From the NCBI GenBank assembly GCA_034769895.1, contig CM068371.1, positions 405,773,969 through 405,837,968 on the forward strand: 64,000 nt of DNA. Reading direction: 5' to 3'. Shown here piece by piece: positions 23,917 to 33,526 of the stretch. Position 1 is the stretch's first letter. Each line of letters opens with the position of its first letter. Source of the stretch: Magicicada septendecula. Lineage: Eukaryota; Arthropoda; Insecta; Hemiptera; Cicadidae. The notes beneath the pieces were generated by a model, which saw only the letters and a list, made by a program, of their open reading frames with translations, made no database searches and had not been told where the DNA came from. Position numbers and translations under genes: made by a program.

Positions 23917-24643
23917 AAACCCCCTCAATGAAAGGTTTTATGCCGAAGCATAAAAACTTTCATTGACTCATTCACACTTTTCTAAAAGGATCAGTTCAGA
24001 TATGTCGCCACAACCCCCTGGAGTGTTAATATAAAAGAAATACAATCACTTACCCTTGGTCCAATGGTGATGATCGTACCATCTGACCTTACTGGACTTC
24101 TCAGGAGAGATTCCAACACCATAAGGCCATTAGGCACTTAACGCTCCTGTTCTGATGCTCCGGCCAGCTCAGGACCGCTGTCACAACACCACCAAACTCT
24201 GAAACATGCAATACAAATTTTTAAAATAGTGGCCTTATCTATTCCCATATCCGCTACTGATATGTCTCCCCCTTAGATGCATTGGTTTGTGTTTTGAGGC
24301 GTTGGCTTGTTTAACTTAAAATTCTCAAACAAAATAACAAGATTTAGGATAGAAGATCCCCTTCGCCTTTTAACATTCCTGCATTTAGTAACACTCTCTG
24401 ACTCCCGTTAATCATATTCATTCTCTTTACCCCAAGAAAATATATTCTTATCTTAAACATAAAACAAATTATAATTTTACAAGCAACAACCACTATCTCT
24501 ATTAATTTACTTCATATCCTATCAAAATATATACTTGGATTTCGTTGTCCATGACGTGTCCGTTACTTAACTAAATATCACTATAATATTGACGACTCGG
24601 AACACAAAGTTTTTTATAAGTAAAAACGTAAAGTTTTACCTTA

Positions 24644-24688
24644 CAGCCTAAACCGGCTTTCACCTATAGAAGGCTTCATCAGAGGCTG
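24644..24688 (-). ncRNA. Hammerhead-like ribozyme motif, left palindrome arm
   Basis: Mirror image of the motif at 24706-24750, with identical sequence on the minus strand: CTGATGA, stem II, GAAA, a loopless self-complementary stem III, and a six-base stem I (cagcct/aggctg). Confidence 0.65.
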
Positions 24689-24705
24689 TCGTTAGCCTCT
24701 AACGA

Positions 24706-24750
24706 CAGCCTCTGATGAAGCCTTCTATAGGTGAAAGCCGGTTTAGGCTG
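24706..24750 (+). ncRNA. Hammerhead-like ribozyme motif, right palindrome arm
   Basis: The order is stem I 5' strand CAGCCT (24706-24711), CTGATGA (24712-24718), stem II GCC/GGT around a 7-nt loop, GAAA (24733-24736), stem III GCCGGT (self-complementary with a G-U pair, no loop), then T16.1 and T17, then stem I 3' strand AGGCTG (24745-24750). The core residues match the hammerhead consensus CUGANGA...GAAA...UH. Loopless stem III implies activity mainly as a dimer, as described for Penelope-like elements. Cleavage has not been shown. Confidence 0.65.
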
Positions 24751-26322
24751 TAAGGTAAAACTTTACGTTTTTACTTATAAAAAACTTTGTGTTCCGAGTC
24801 GTCAATATTATAGTGATATTTAAAATATATACCTATCATGGCAAACAACTTCAAAGCTCTTTATATTTTCTTTACTCATCTAATTTTTCATTAAATTGAT
24901 TAAACTTTCTTTATTCTTGTATTTCTTTGCAACAGAACTAAATCATTTATTTTGTTCAAAACCATTGTAATCTTCATCTTTGTAACACATTAGCATTTTT
25001 TACCGTCGCTACCCCCATAACAACCTCCTAACCACACACACCATCAACATAATAAAACATTGTACATTAAACATTAACATTGTTACATTTACCTTACATT
25101 AAACAATTTACATTTACATAACTTGTACCAAAACCTTATAACATCATCATTAACTCTCTATTCAACTTTTATTATTTAACATTCCTTGTATCATTAGATT
25201 CTATACAAAAAAAATTTCAAATTTATCATTACCTTTCTGTTACATCACCTTTCTACTATGAATTTTCCTTTTCTAACCCTTTTATCCTTATTAGTTTGGG
25301 TGACTCTCTATTATTCATTATTCTCTATATCTTATTTTGGCATTTGTCCATCTAACCTTACTACCCCCTTTTTCTTCTACTAACATCCGCTACTAACAAC
25401 CATTAATATATTATGACACCAATATCTCTATAATAACCCCCTTCACAAATCCCATTTAAATCCTCTGGCACCGCTCGTCTTTGTACAAGGATGTGTGTTC
25501 CCTACCTGGCCATATCCATTCCTAACCATTTGTCCTCCACCAAATATCAGCAAACACTCTAACCCAAATTGCTCCGCCTGCCACAACGCTGCACGCTGGT
25601 CTCTCGCCACGTTGCACGCTGATCACTCCTTACACCGGACCCTTACTACAAAATATCATCATCAACAAATATATTTACCATTCACATTACTCACCTCTCC
25701 ACATATAATCACTAACTACTGTGTCCCTAAAATATCTAACACCTCTTTGTGTATTATCTGTATCTCAACATCTTATTTTCTCTAACTCCCATTAACTCTA
25801 TTTAACTAACTCCAATGCCCTTATTTATCATTATCACCCAAATTCTTTTACAACATTTCACCTTAATATACCACTAGAAAATTCATCCCTCACCTACTAA
25901 TAACAATACCTCTCAATATCCAAATATATTACATGTTTAATCATTTATTATCCCTTCGAATCTAAATCTCGTAATTATTTAAAATCATTATCAAACTTAA
26001 TTATTCTTGAATATTTAAAATTCTACAGTACATGGTTTACATAAAAAATACATAAAATACACAACATCAAGAATACACAAATACATTGACATTAATACAC
26101 ACAAAAAATATACAATCCAAATTATCATTTTATCATTTACCAAAAATCAGATCATAAACAGTCCATTTCAAAAAACACTATCACGTATTTAAACGTTCAT
26201 AAACACAATAAAATATCTACCCTCCATCGTCAAACAATAATCGTATCATATCTATATACATTGCTTATTATTGAATCTCTTATATTAACATCATAAATGC
26301 ATATACCTTTTTGTAAGATTAA

Positions 26323-27211
26323 TGTCGTCCTATCTGAGCGTTATATGAAAGTTTCATTTAAGTAAAAAGTTCGAGAAGTAGTCCGCAGTTGCAGAGGAAC
26401 TAGTACAGTTCGACAACAACTCTCGCTGTGTAACACCACATTAATTAATTAATAATCAGTTGTGAAGTGACTGGTGCAACAGAGAGCTACAGCATCTGTA
26501 ATTGCCCAGATCATCGTTCAACAGGATTGGTCAACATCATTTCTTCTGTGCTGAACCATCAAAAGGAGGATCTCTACGGATTCCCATCTACGGTCGACGC
26601 ATCAAACAGTAAGAAATAGATTCATTGATCAATGAAGTAAATAATAAAAAAATAATAAAAAAAATAAACAATTTTAAAAGACACTAAGTAACTTCACACT
26701 TTGTATTTAATTAGTAAGATTAGTTATAACATAGTATAGGAGTGTTGAATGGAAAGTGAGGTGTAGTATTGAATGTGCAAATTATTGCAGACCTGTTCTT
26801 TAGCACTGGTTTGGGAGATATAAATTTTCTTAATTAAACCAGATAAGAGCAATAGGTCGTTTGGATGTTTTAATCTTCACTTTTCACGCACACTCATTAA
26901 TTATAAGAGTTAGGGTAGCAATAAGTCCTACAATTAGCATTTTTCAAGAAGTTAACAAAATAATTAAAGCGGTAATTAAACAAACTTCAAAAAAAATTTT
27001 AAGTGTTATTTGTAACGATTCCCCTTGAATTCCACAATCACTGAACGAATCCTGAGAAAGTGTGTCTCTATGCTTTGAGCTAAGCTGAATCCGTGTCATT
27101 TATATCTGGGATTTGTTCTGGCGCCCAGGTAAAGTAAAATCACGGGTAAGTAACGTTTTATCTATCATTAAATATATTATACAAGTGTGTTAGATAAAAA
27201 GACACGTTGTA
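26323..27211 (+). repeat. 5' LTR of element E, internally deleted
   Basis: Matches the 3' LTR except that everything between two AAAGT pentamers is missing. The junction is 26348-26352 here, against 33552-33556 and 34216-34220 in the 3' LTR. It contains 'ctggcgcccagg' near 27119, about 95 bp before the LTR end, which resembles a primer-binding site. Confidence 0.88.
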
Positions 27212-28061
27212 TGTTTGGCGCCGCAACTAATGGGCCCGATTAAATTGACAAATTGTAACTCTACACTTTACTGGTTTAAATTAATTGGTTACATTTATCT
27301 GATGTGTACTAAAATAATCACTTTCACTTATCGGGCGCCATGTTGTTACACTGTACAACAAAATACAAAACTTACCTTGAGGGCCAGAATTCAGGTAACA
27401 CGAAGCAGGGTCGTGGAATATATTACCTGAAATAATCGTACTCAAGATAAACCGTACCATTGACCTTTTATTTTTAAGATGACTCTAAATATATATTGAA
27501 AAATGACTAGCTGTACCATACACGTACATATTACGCCATGGGGCGTTTAGCAAACATTAAACCCTTAGAACATTTTAACCCTCCAAAACAAACATGTGTT
27601 ATAATATTAACCTAATAAACATGATAAACGTAAATATTGGCACAACCCAGCACTTATTAATATTGAATCATATTTGTATCCACTCTCTCACTCTCTCACT
27701 TTCATTCTCTGATACAATTTCGTTAATATGAGCTCATTTGAATAATTTTGAATATAAGTATTTTATATTTGATCGGTTTTGGCAGCAAATTTTACTTAGC
27801 TCCATTATATGTGAAGATGTCCCATTGTTGTAGATTGCGCACTCTCGCCCGAGGTTTTCGGCGAACTGTTTCAATAATACGGCACTTTCACATTTTTATT
27901 TAGATGTGGCCACTATTTAAATTTTGCTTTACATTTTTTGATGTAGTTGCAAGAGTTAGATAAATGTAAAATTTAGTGTATGCCGGCCAGCGTGGAACAC
28001 TGTTGAGACGAAACTGGCAGCGGTTTGTAGCCTTGCAATGCGGAGGTGGGGCAAACTACGT
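27212..28061 (+). other. Element E leader, first part, with primer-binding site
   Basis: The primer-binding site is TGGCGCCGCAACTAATGGG from 27216, four bases after the LTR, related to that of F. The rest is non-coding leader. There is no gene; the frame starting at 27215 overlaps the primer-binding site and has no domain. Confidence 0.6.
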
Positions 28062-28161
28062 CACTAGTCCTTTATTATTTTGCCAAACATTATGCCACTG
28101 ACTTGTTATAATATTATTATATATACACCACCAAAATCAGTAAAATTCCATTTTCAAATCA

Positions 28162-28207
28162 ACGAATAAGGCCTTTTCGAAATATTAAAATTTCATCCTC
28201 AGTTCGT
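28162..28207 (-). ncRNA. Hammerhead-like ribozyme motif, left PLE arm
   Basis: Minus-strand order: stem I ACGAA, CTGAGGA, A/T-rich stem II, (C)GAAA, self-complementary AGGCCT stem III without a loop, T16.1, A17, then stem I TTCGT. It differs from the right arm by one base, next to GAAA. Confidence 0.72.
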
Positions 28208-28270
28208 ACACTGTAATGTTCCTGTTATGATGTTTTTCTTTAAATGTGTAATTGCTGTTAACTGTGTCTA

Positions 28271-28624
28271 CTATCTCTCACTGTACTTCATTTTGAACTT
28301 TCCACTGCGATCATTATTGGGTGAAACCAAGCCAGATATGTATTGAAACAATTGATCATTTTCAAATATTGTCTGTTGATTCATCAATTTGTCATATTTT
28401 TTATGAAGGTATATATATAATTTTTCCAACTGTATAATGTCATTTTTATTATTGTTTATTTCCATATTGTTGGTTATATTTGTTATACTATGATTCATAC
28501 TAATAAGGTGATCTGCTATGTTGGAGATTCCCGTTTTTTTATTATTAAAAGCTCTGAAATGTTCCATAAATCTCTGTTTGAAATTTGTACGTGTTCTTCC
28601 GATGTATATGTAGTCATCATAACA
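28271..28624 (-). pseudogene. Penelope-like element GIY-YIG endonuclease fragment
   Basis: The minus frame reads 'DDYIYIGRTRTNFKQRFMEH' just before the Met at 28567. It continues 'FRAFNNKKTGISNIADHLI' and ends 'SGKFKMKYSER'. The YIG, the following Arg and the 'RF.EH...F' pattern are those of the C-terminal GIY-YIG nuclease of Penelope-like elements; compare 'CYIGQTKKQLKKRYFEH' in the PLE at 51589-53470. The RT domain is absent. In PLEs the nuclease makes the nick that primes insertion. It is a relic. Confidence 0.8.
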
Positions 28625-28650
28625 ACATCATAACAGGAACATTACAGTGT

Positions 28651-28696
28651 ACGAACTGAGGATGAAATTTTAATATTTTGAAAAGGCCTTATTCGT
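28651..28696 (+). ncRNA. Hammerhead-like ribozyme motif, right PLE arm
   Basis: Stem I ACGAA (28651-28655), CTGAGGA (28656-28662), A/T stem II, GAAA (28680-28683), AGGCCT stem III (self-complementary, no loop), T16.1, A17 (28691), stem I TTCGT (28692-28696). All core positions of the hammerhead consensus are present. Confidence 0.75.
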
Positions 28697-28756
28697 TGAT
28701 TTGAAAATGGAATTTTACTGATTTTGGTGGTGTATATATAATAACACTAGTCCTTT

Positions 28757-29216
28757 GTTTGAACGGCCAAGCCCCGTTGCTTACAAATGGCCAAGCCCCG
28801 TTGTATTTAATGCGAATCGCATTCCTGTAGCTGATGTCATCATTGGGTTAGGCTTGTTTACACTCTAATATGACGAACTGTTTTTTGCTATTATTGTGAT
28901 TTTACCCTGATCTCGACACAAATCCTGTCCGCTCAATATTACATCGTTGAAAACCTTTAGACAACTTTACGCTGTTTTCTTTATAGGGCTTTAAAAACAA
29001 TTATAACAATTATTTCCCAAAATATTATAGGACCAGAATTGTACCGTTACAAAATTATATAAAGAAAGTTATATAATTTGGCGTTGCTTTTACCCAAGTC
29101 ACTAGTTTAAATTGTAATATTAATTAATTTGAAACGAAGTGGAATTTAAGGTTGCAGATAACTGTTGAAGTGTTAAATATTAAAATAAAATTTGTTAAAT
29201 AATAATAATATTAAAA
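28757..29216 (+). other. Element E leader, second part
   Basis: No gene is seen. It is AT-rich, and runs to the gag ATG at 29217 (aaaATGG context). Confidence 0.5.
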
Positions 29217-30824
29217 ATGGCTAAATCACCAGCAGTAGATATGGCAGCAATTGAACAGCTGTTTAACCAGTTGACCACTAAAATGGATGAAACTAATAGT
29301 AAAATTTAAAGTACAAAGAATCAATTATCTAGTGAAATTGAAAAAACAAATAGTCAATTAAATAGTAAAATTGAAAGTATCAATAATAAAATAGATGAAA
29401 GTAATCAAAGTTTAGAAGAAAGTAATGAAAAATTAATAAATGATGTTAATAATAAAATAGAGCAAACTAATAAATATTTATCTAGCGAAATGAAACAAAT
29501 AAATAAAAATTTATCTAGCCAAATAGAACAAAGTAGTAAAGAAGCTACATTTAAAATAGATGAAGAAATAACTCATTTAGCTAGTAAATTAGATAGTACC
29601 AGTGGCAAAATAGATGAGAATAATATTAAGTTTGATAAGCATACCGAAGAGGTTAAAACTACATTAGAGGAATTTAGGAAACAAGTAAACACTAATTTTC
29701 GCCGTCAAGACGAAAAACTAAATAAATTTAGAAACGAATTTCATGAACGGTTAGAACAGAAAGTAACCCTTATTAATCAACAATTCAGTGAAGTAACTGC
29801 TGAATTAAAAACACAAACGCTTCTAAATAAAGAAGAAATCCAGAGTACTACGGTAGAGTGCACCCAACTGGGTGAAAATATGAAAGAGGTTAAGAAACAA
29901 GTAGAGAGTAAGGCGGACTGAGACGAAGTACATCAAAAGGTGGAACAGCAATTAAAGGTAATGCGGGAAGATCTGACTAAGGCAATGAAGTCACAGCAAA
30001 CCAGAGTCGTGAGGTGTGGTGGCTATAAGGAAGAACCGGAAAACCTTACATTCTCAGGAAACCCACATGAGAATCCTGTGGAGTTCCTAAGGCTGTTTGA
30101 GGCTTATGTATCTCGTGTAAACCCACTGATGGACGACGAGGACATGTTAGGCCGATTCCTCAAGAATTGGGCAGGTACGTGGTGGAAAGTCATTTCGGAC
30201 AGAGTCCAAACCTACTCCGACTTCTGAGAAAAATTCCTTGCTCAATACTGGAACATTCAGATCCAAAGAAGGGTACGCGATCATCTGGAATTTGGTAATT
30301 ATCACCCGTCAATGAATATGACAACCACCAACTATGTGCTAAATGTAATGGCACAAGTAAAGCATCTAACACCACCGATAGAAGAGAGAGACCTAGTGTA
30401 TAAGCTAGCGCGTCATTTCTCAGAACGCACTAGAGTAGCAACCACTACTAGAGGAGTGGATACTCTAGAAAAGTTTATAATGGTCGTGGATGAATGTCAA
30501 GACCTAGAGAGGGACGTGAAGCGTGTAAATAATCAGCTGAGTAACCACTCTAGAGGCGATCATCAGGAACCAACTTTCTACCCAACGAAAAGAAGAGACA
30601 ATGAACGCCCAAAAGAAAAAAGGTTTACCCCATATCCGGGTAACAAACCCCAAAATCGGCAGGAATTGGAAGAAAAGGGTAGAAGTAGGAGTGTTGAAAA
30701 CAGACCAAATAAAGGATTTAAAGTATGTAAAACAACCATAACATCTACCGAGCCGCAACCGTCTACTAGTAAAATGAATACGGGAAACGGGAAGCCACTG
30801 CAGGTAGAAAAGAAACAAAACTAA
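29217..30824 (+). pseudogene. gag: Element E gag: long coiled coil then capsid-like region
   Basis: One frame from ATG 29217 (MAKSPAVDMAAIEQLFNQL) to TAA 30822-30824, broken by three in-frame stops: TAA 29307-29309, TGA 29919-29921 and TGA 30225-30227. The first 230 codons are almost pure coiled coil, with repeated 'SKIE...NNKIDES' units. The capsid-like block follows with 'NPVEFLRLFEAYV' and 'WAGTWWKVI'. The tail is basic and proline-rich, with no zinc knuckle. The -1 frameshift site lies near its end. The order (coiled coil, NPxEFL, W-W-V) is shared with F and B. Confidence 0.82.
30782..30788 (+). promoter_or_regulatory. -1 ribosomal frameshift heptamer G GGA AAC, gag to pol of element E
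   Basis: The gag frame reads ACG GGA AAC GGG, so G GGA AAC is in the correct register. Slipping back gives CGG GAA GCC ACT and runs open into the pol frame of 30842 onward. The gag stop lies 33 bases downstream, leaving room for a stimulatory structure. Confidence 0.8.
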
Positions 30825-33104
30825 ACCTACCATTACCTGCAGTGAAACAACCCAAGAAAACAGGTAACAAGAAAGTAACAAATAATATAAAACAAGTGAA
30901 CAGTAGGGAGTTCTTGTTAAAAGAAGAGCAAGAAGTGGGTAGAAACCATTATCCTGAATGCCTGGAAATAATTTGTAAAATCAGTAATCTAATAGTACGA
31001 GCACTAATAGACACTGACAGTGAAGTAACCTGTGTCAGCTCAAAGTTTGTAGAAAATAATAGACAGTTGCGTAATTGTCCCAGACTACCCGTAAAAAATT
31101 GTAATGTATTGTAATGTACAGGGAGCCACTGGAGCCAAAATGCAAAAGATAACTGAACAAATTTATTTACCTGTCAATATAAATGGTACCCAAACCCAAA
31201 TTGTAGCTCTAATAGTCCCGAAACTCGTTCATGATTGTATTATTGGGGTAGATATGTTACTTGAATGGAAGGCAGAAATAAATTTCAAAAGAAATACCAT
31301 CACGATGGAAATTGATACAAAGAAAATCAGTGTAAATATTAAAGAGTTTAAGCATTGGAAGTCTGTAAGTGTCATAAAAGGGTATAGAGAGAAACCGGTA
31401 GTTGACGTTAGGAGTGACCAGCACTGTATTGATGATACTCCAGAAATCAACATCGGGACTGAGTTGAACAACGAGCAACAGAACCAAATTCAGCAACTCG
31501 TCTGTGAGTATAGGGATGTTTTCAGAACAGAGCCAGGAAGAGCTAAGTTCTATGAACATCAGTTAACACTTACTGAAAACGCATCATTTGTGCAAAGAAC
31601 TTATCCAATCCCTTTACACTATAGAGAAGAAGTGGAAAAAGAGGTCCAACAGATGTTAGCGAATGATGTTATAGAGAGGGCAAGTAGTCAAGTAGTCCCT
31701 ATATAAACCCTTTAGTAGTTGTCACCAAGCCGAACGGGAGTATCCGCTTATGCCTTGATGCCAGGAAATTAAATTCTTTATTAGTATTATGATTACGAGT
31801 GCGCAAGGAGTGTGGAAGAATTGTTCCAAAAATGTAATGGAGTTAAGTACATGACCAAACTGGACTTAACCTCAGGATTTTGGCAAATTCCCATCCACAA
31901 ATGTGATCGACAGTATATGTCATTTTTGTATAAAAACAAGTGCTACCAATTTAAAGTGGACCTTTTGGCCTGAGCACCAGCTTAGCTGCAATGGTAAGGT
32001 GTTTAGACAGTGCCTTAGGTAATGAGGTAGAGAAGTATACACTAGTGTTCGTAGATGATATTCTATGTGTCACAAACATTCGAGGAGCACTTACAACATT
32101 TAAGAAATATTTTTGCAAAATTAAGATCAGCAAACATGACGCTGAATCTACGGAAATCAGAGTTTGGTAAGGAGGAAATTAAGTTTTTAGGTCACCGAAT
32201 CTCAGTGGAAGGAATAACCATGGACCCAGAGAAGGTAAAAGCCATACAAGAATTTCCAAATCCAAAGAACTGCAAGCAGCTAAAGTCATTTCTAGGTTTA
32301 GCTAACTACTATCAGAGGTTTACAAGTAAATACGTGGAAAGTACTGTTTCATTGTTGAAGTTGTTAAACAAAGGGATTAAATGGAGGTGGACAAGGGACC
32401 ACGATGAAGCGCTACAACAAGTGAAAAGTCTTTTTATAAATACTGTTGTATGACATCATCCAAGGGTAGGAGAAAGGTTTTATTTGCAAACAGACCCCAG
32501 CAATATTGCTATAGGAGCACGCTTGTATCAGATAGATGAGAAGGGCCAAAAAGCGGTATTAGGATTTGTAAGTCGCACACTTAAAGGGGCGGAATTAACC
32601 TATTTTACGACAGAAAAAGAGCTATTAGCGATAGCGCATAGCCTGTCAAAGTTTAGGAGTTATATTCTGGGTGCTAAACTTACTATAATCACTGACAATA
32701 AGGCGTTAGTATTTTTATTAAAGTGTAAATTGCTAGGTGCTCGTGTGACTCGTTGGATCTTGGCTATACAAGAGTACCAGTTTGAAATACAGTATTGTAA
32801 AGCAAAAGACAACTTGGTAGCAGATGTACTCTGTAGAAATCCACCATCAGAAAACAACATGGATACAGTTAACAGTAAAAGTAGTAGCACTGATATAGGT
32901 ATTTACGCGGTAAAGCATGTAACAAAACCTGAAGTAGTTAGACGACTTAAGGAAATAGGGACCCATCAACAACAAGACCCTAGGATTAGTGTAGCTTGGA
33001 GAAGTGCAGTTACCAACACCAAACCAGGATTTTCCATATATGAAGGGAAACTATATAAGCTATGTTCCCATAGGAGGAAATATAGACAAAATAATGACCA
33101 ATAA
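30788..33104 (+). pseudogene. pol: Element E pol: protease, RT, RNase H; no integrase
   Basis: Protease is at 30842-31260, but the active-site DTG is DTD ('LIDTDSEVT', 31010-31021). A 10-bp tandem duplication (ttgtaatgta at 31099-31108 and 31109-31118) then shifts the frame. RT shows 'RLCLDARKLN', 'LDLTSGFWQIPI' and 'PFGLSTSLA', and keeps the catalytic FVDD at 32048-32059; several more shifts lie between 31706 and 32080. An in-frame TGA at 32451-32453 precedes RNase H ('QTDPSN', 'TTEKELLAIA', 'TDNKAL', 'ADVLCR'). Coding ends at 33104 with 'KLYKLCSHRRKYRQNND', where the integrase N-terminal region should begin. Nothing integrase-like occurs before the 3' LTR. Confidence 0.85.
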
Positions 33105-33526
33105 AGAAACAATAGTTTGAGCCAATAAGGTATGTGAATCAAACGTGGTCAAATAAAAAATTTATAATTGTTTTGAATCAAGGTCAATGTTAATAAAAAC
33201 AATTATTTAAATAAATGTTAGTATTGTTGTTTTAAATTATTGACGTTAATTGAGTCAAAATGGTGATTAAAATATTAATGGTCATATAAATTTCCAATAT
33301 GTGTATGCCATGTTAGGTTAAGTAACATATTGTAATATTTAGTTATAAGGTAGATGTAAGCAAAATTGTATTAGTGCAAGTTTTGTGCAGGAAAAACCAA
33401 AAGTGCGAAAGATTATGTGCATAATTTTAATTAGGGTAAAACTATACATTAAGAAAAACAATTAACGTATTTCTTAAATAATCAATTTTTTTTGTACCGA
33501 GTGGGGGTATATATAACGATTCATAT
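33105..33526 (+). other. Element E 3' untranslated region and polypurine tract
   Basis: Non-coding and AT-rich. A purine-rich 'accgagtgggggtat' near 33496-33510 is the best polypurine tract candidate, about 17 bases before the LTR. Confidence 0.55.

Larger units (their letters stand above)
24572..24822. repeat. 251-bp palindrome, two 124-bp perfect inverted arms with a 3-nt spacer
   Basis: Arms 24572-24695 and 24699-24822 are exact reverse complements by my base-by-base comparison, separated by 'cct'. No protein is encoded. Each arm carries a hammerhead-like motif (see the two ncRNA entries). The layout matches inverted terminal repeats of Penelope-like elements or their ribozyme-only derivatives. 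It interrupts element D. No clean target-site duplication was found. Confidence 0.95.
22661..26322 (-). mobile_element. Element D: partial non-autonomous LTR element related to C
   Basis: The stretch 23917-24210 is recognisably homologous to 47885-48140 of element C. Both have a G-rich polypurine tract (minus strand 'attgagggggtttt'), a 'tcgccacaacccccc' block, and an 'actggacttctc...gagatcccaacaccataag' block. By analogy 22661-23916 is the 3' LTR, starting TGTGACAGTACGG on the minus strand. The internal part to 26322 has no clear gag or pol; its open frames are short. It is interrupted by the palindrome at 24572-24822. Its 5' LTR is missing, and the sequence stops where element E starts. Confidence 0.6.
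28074..28744 (-). mobile_element. Truncated Penelope-like element with inverted repeats and 12-bp TSD
   Basis: Two 121-bp arms, 28114-28234 and 28624-28744, are inverted copies with about one mismatch. The 12-bp direct repeat 'cactagtccttt' flanks the insertion (28062-28073 and 28745-28756). A 40-bp extension lies between the left TSD copy and the left arm; Penelope elements are known for a short extension beyond the repeat. Between the arms is a minus-strand GIY-YIG fragment. Hammerhead-like motifs sit in both arms. It inserted into the E leader, so it is younger than E. Confidence 0.87.

Noticed and set aside
25495..25785. + strand frame with 'CSACH' in element D
   Set aside because: Element D reads on the minus strand; the frame is short with no family match and no counterpart in C.
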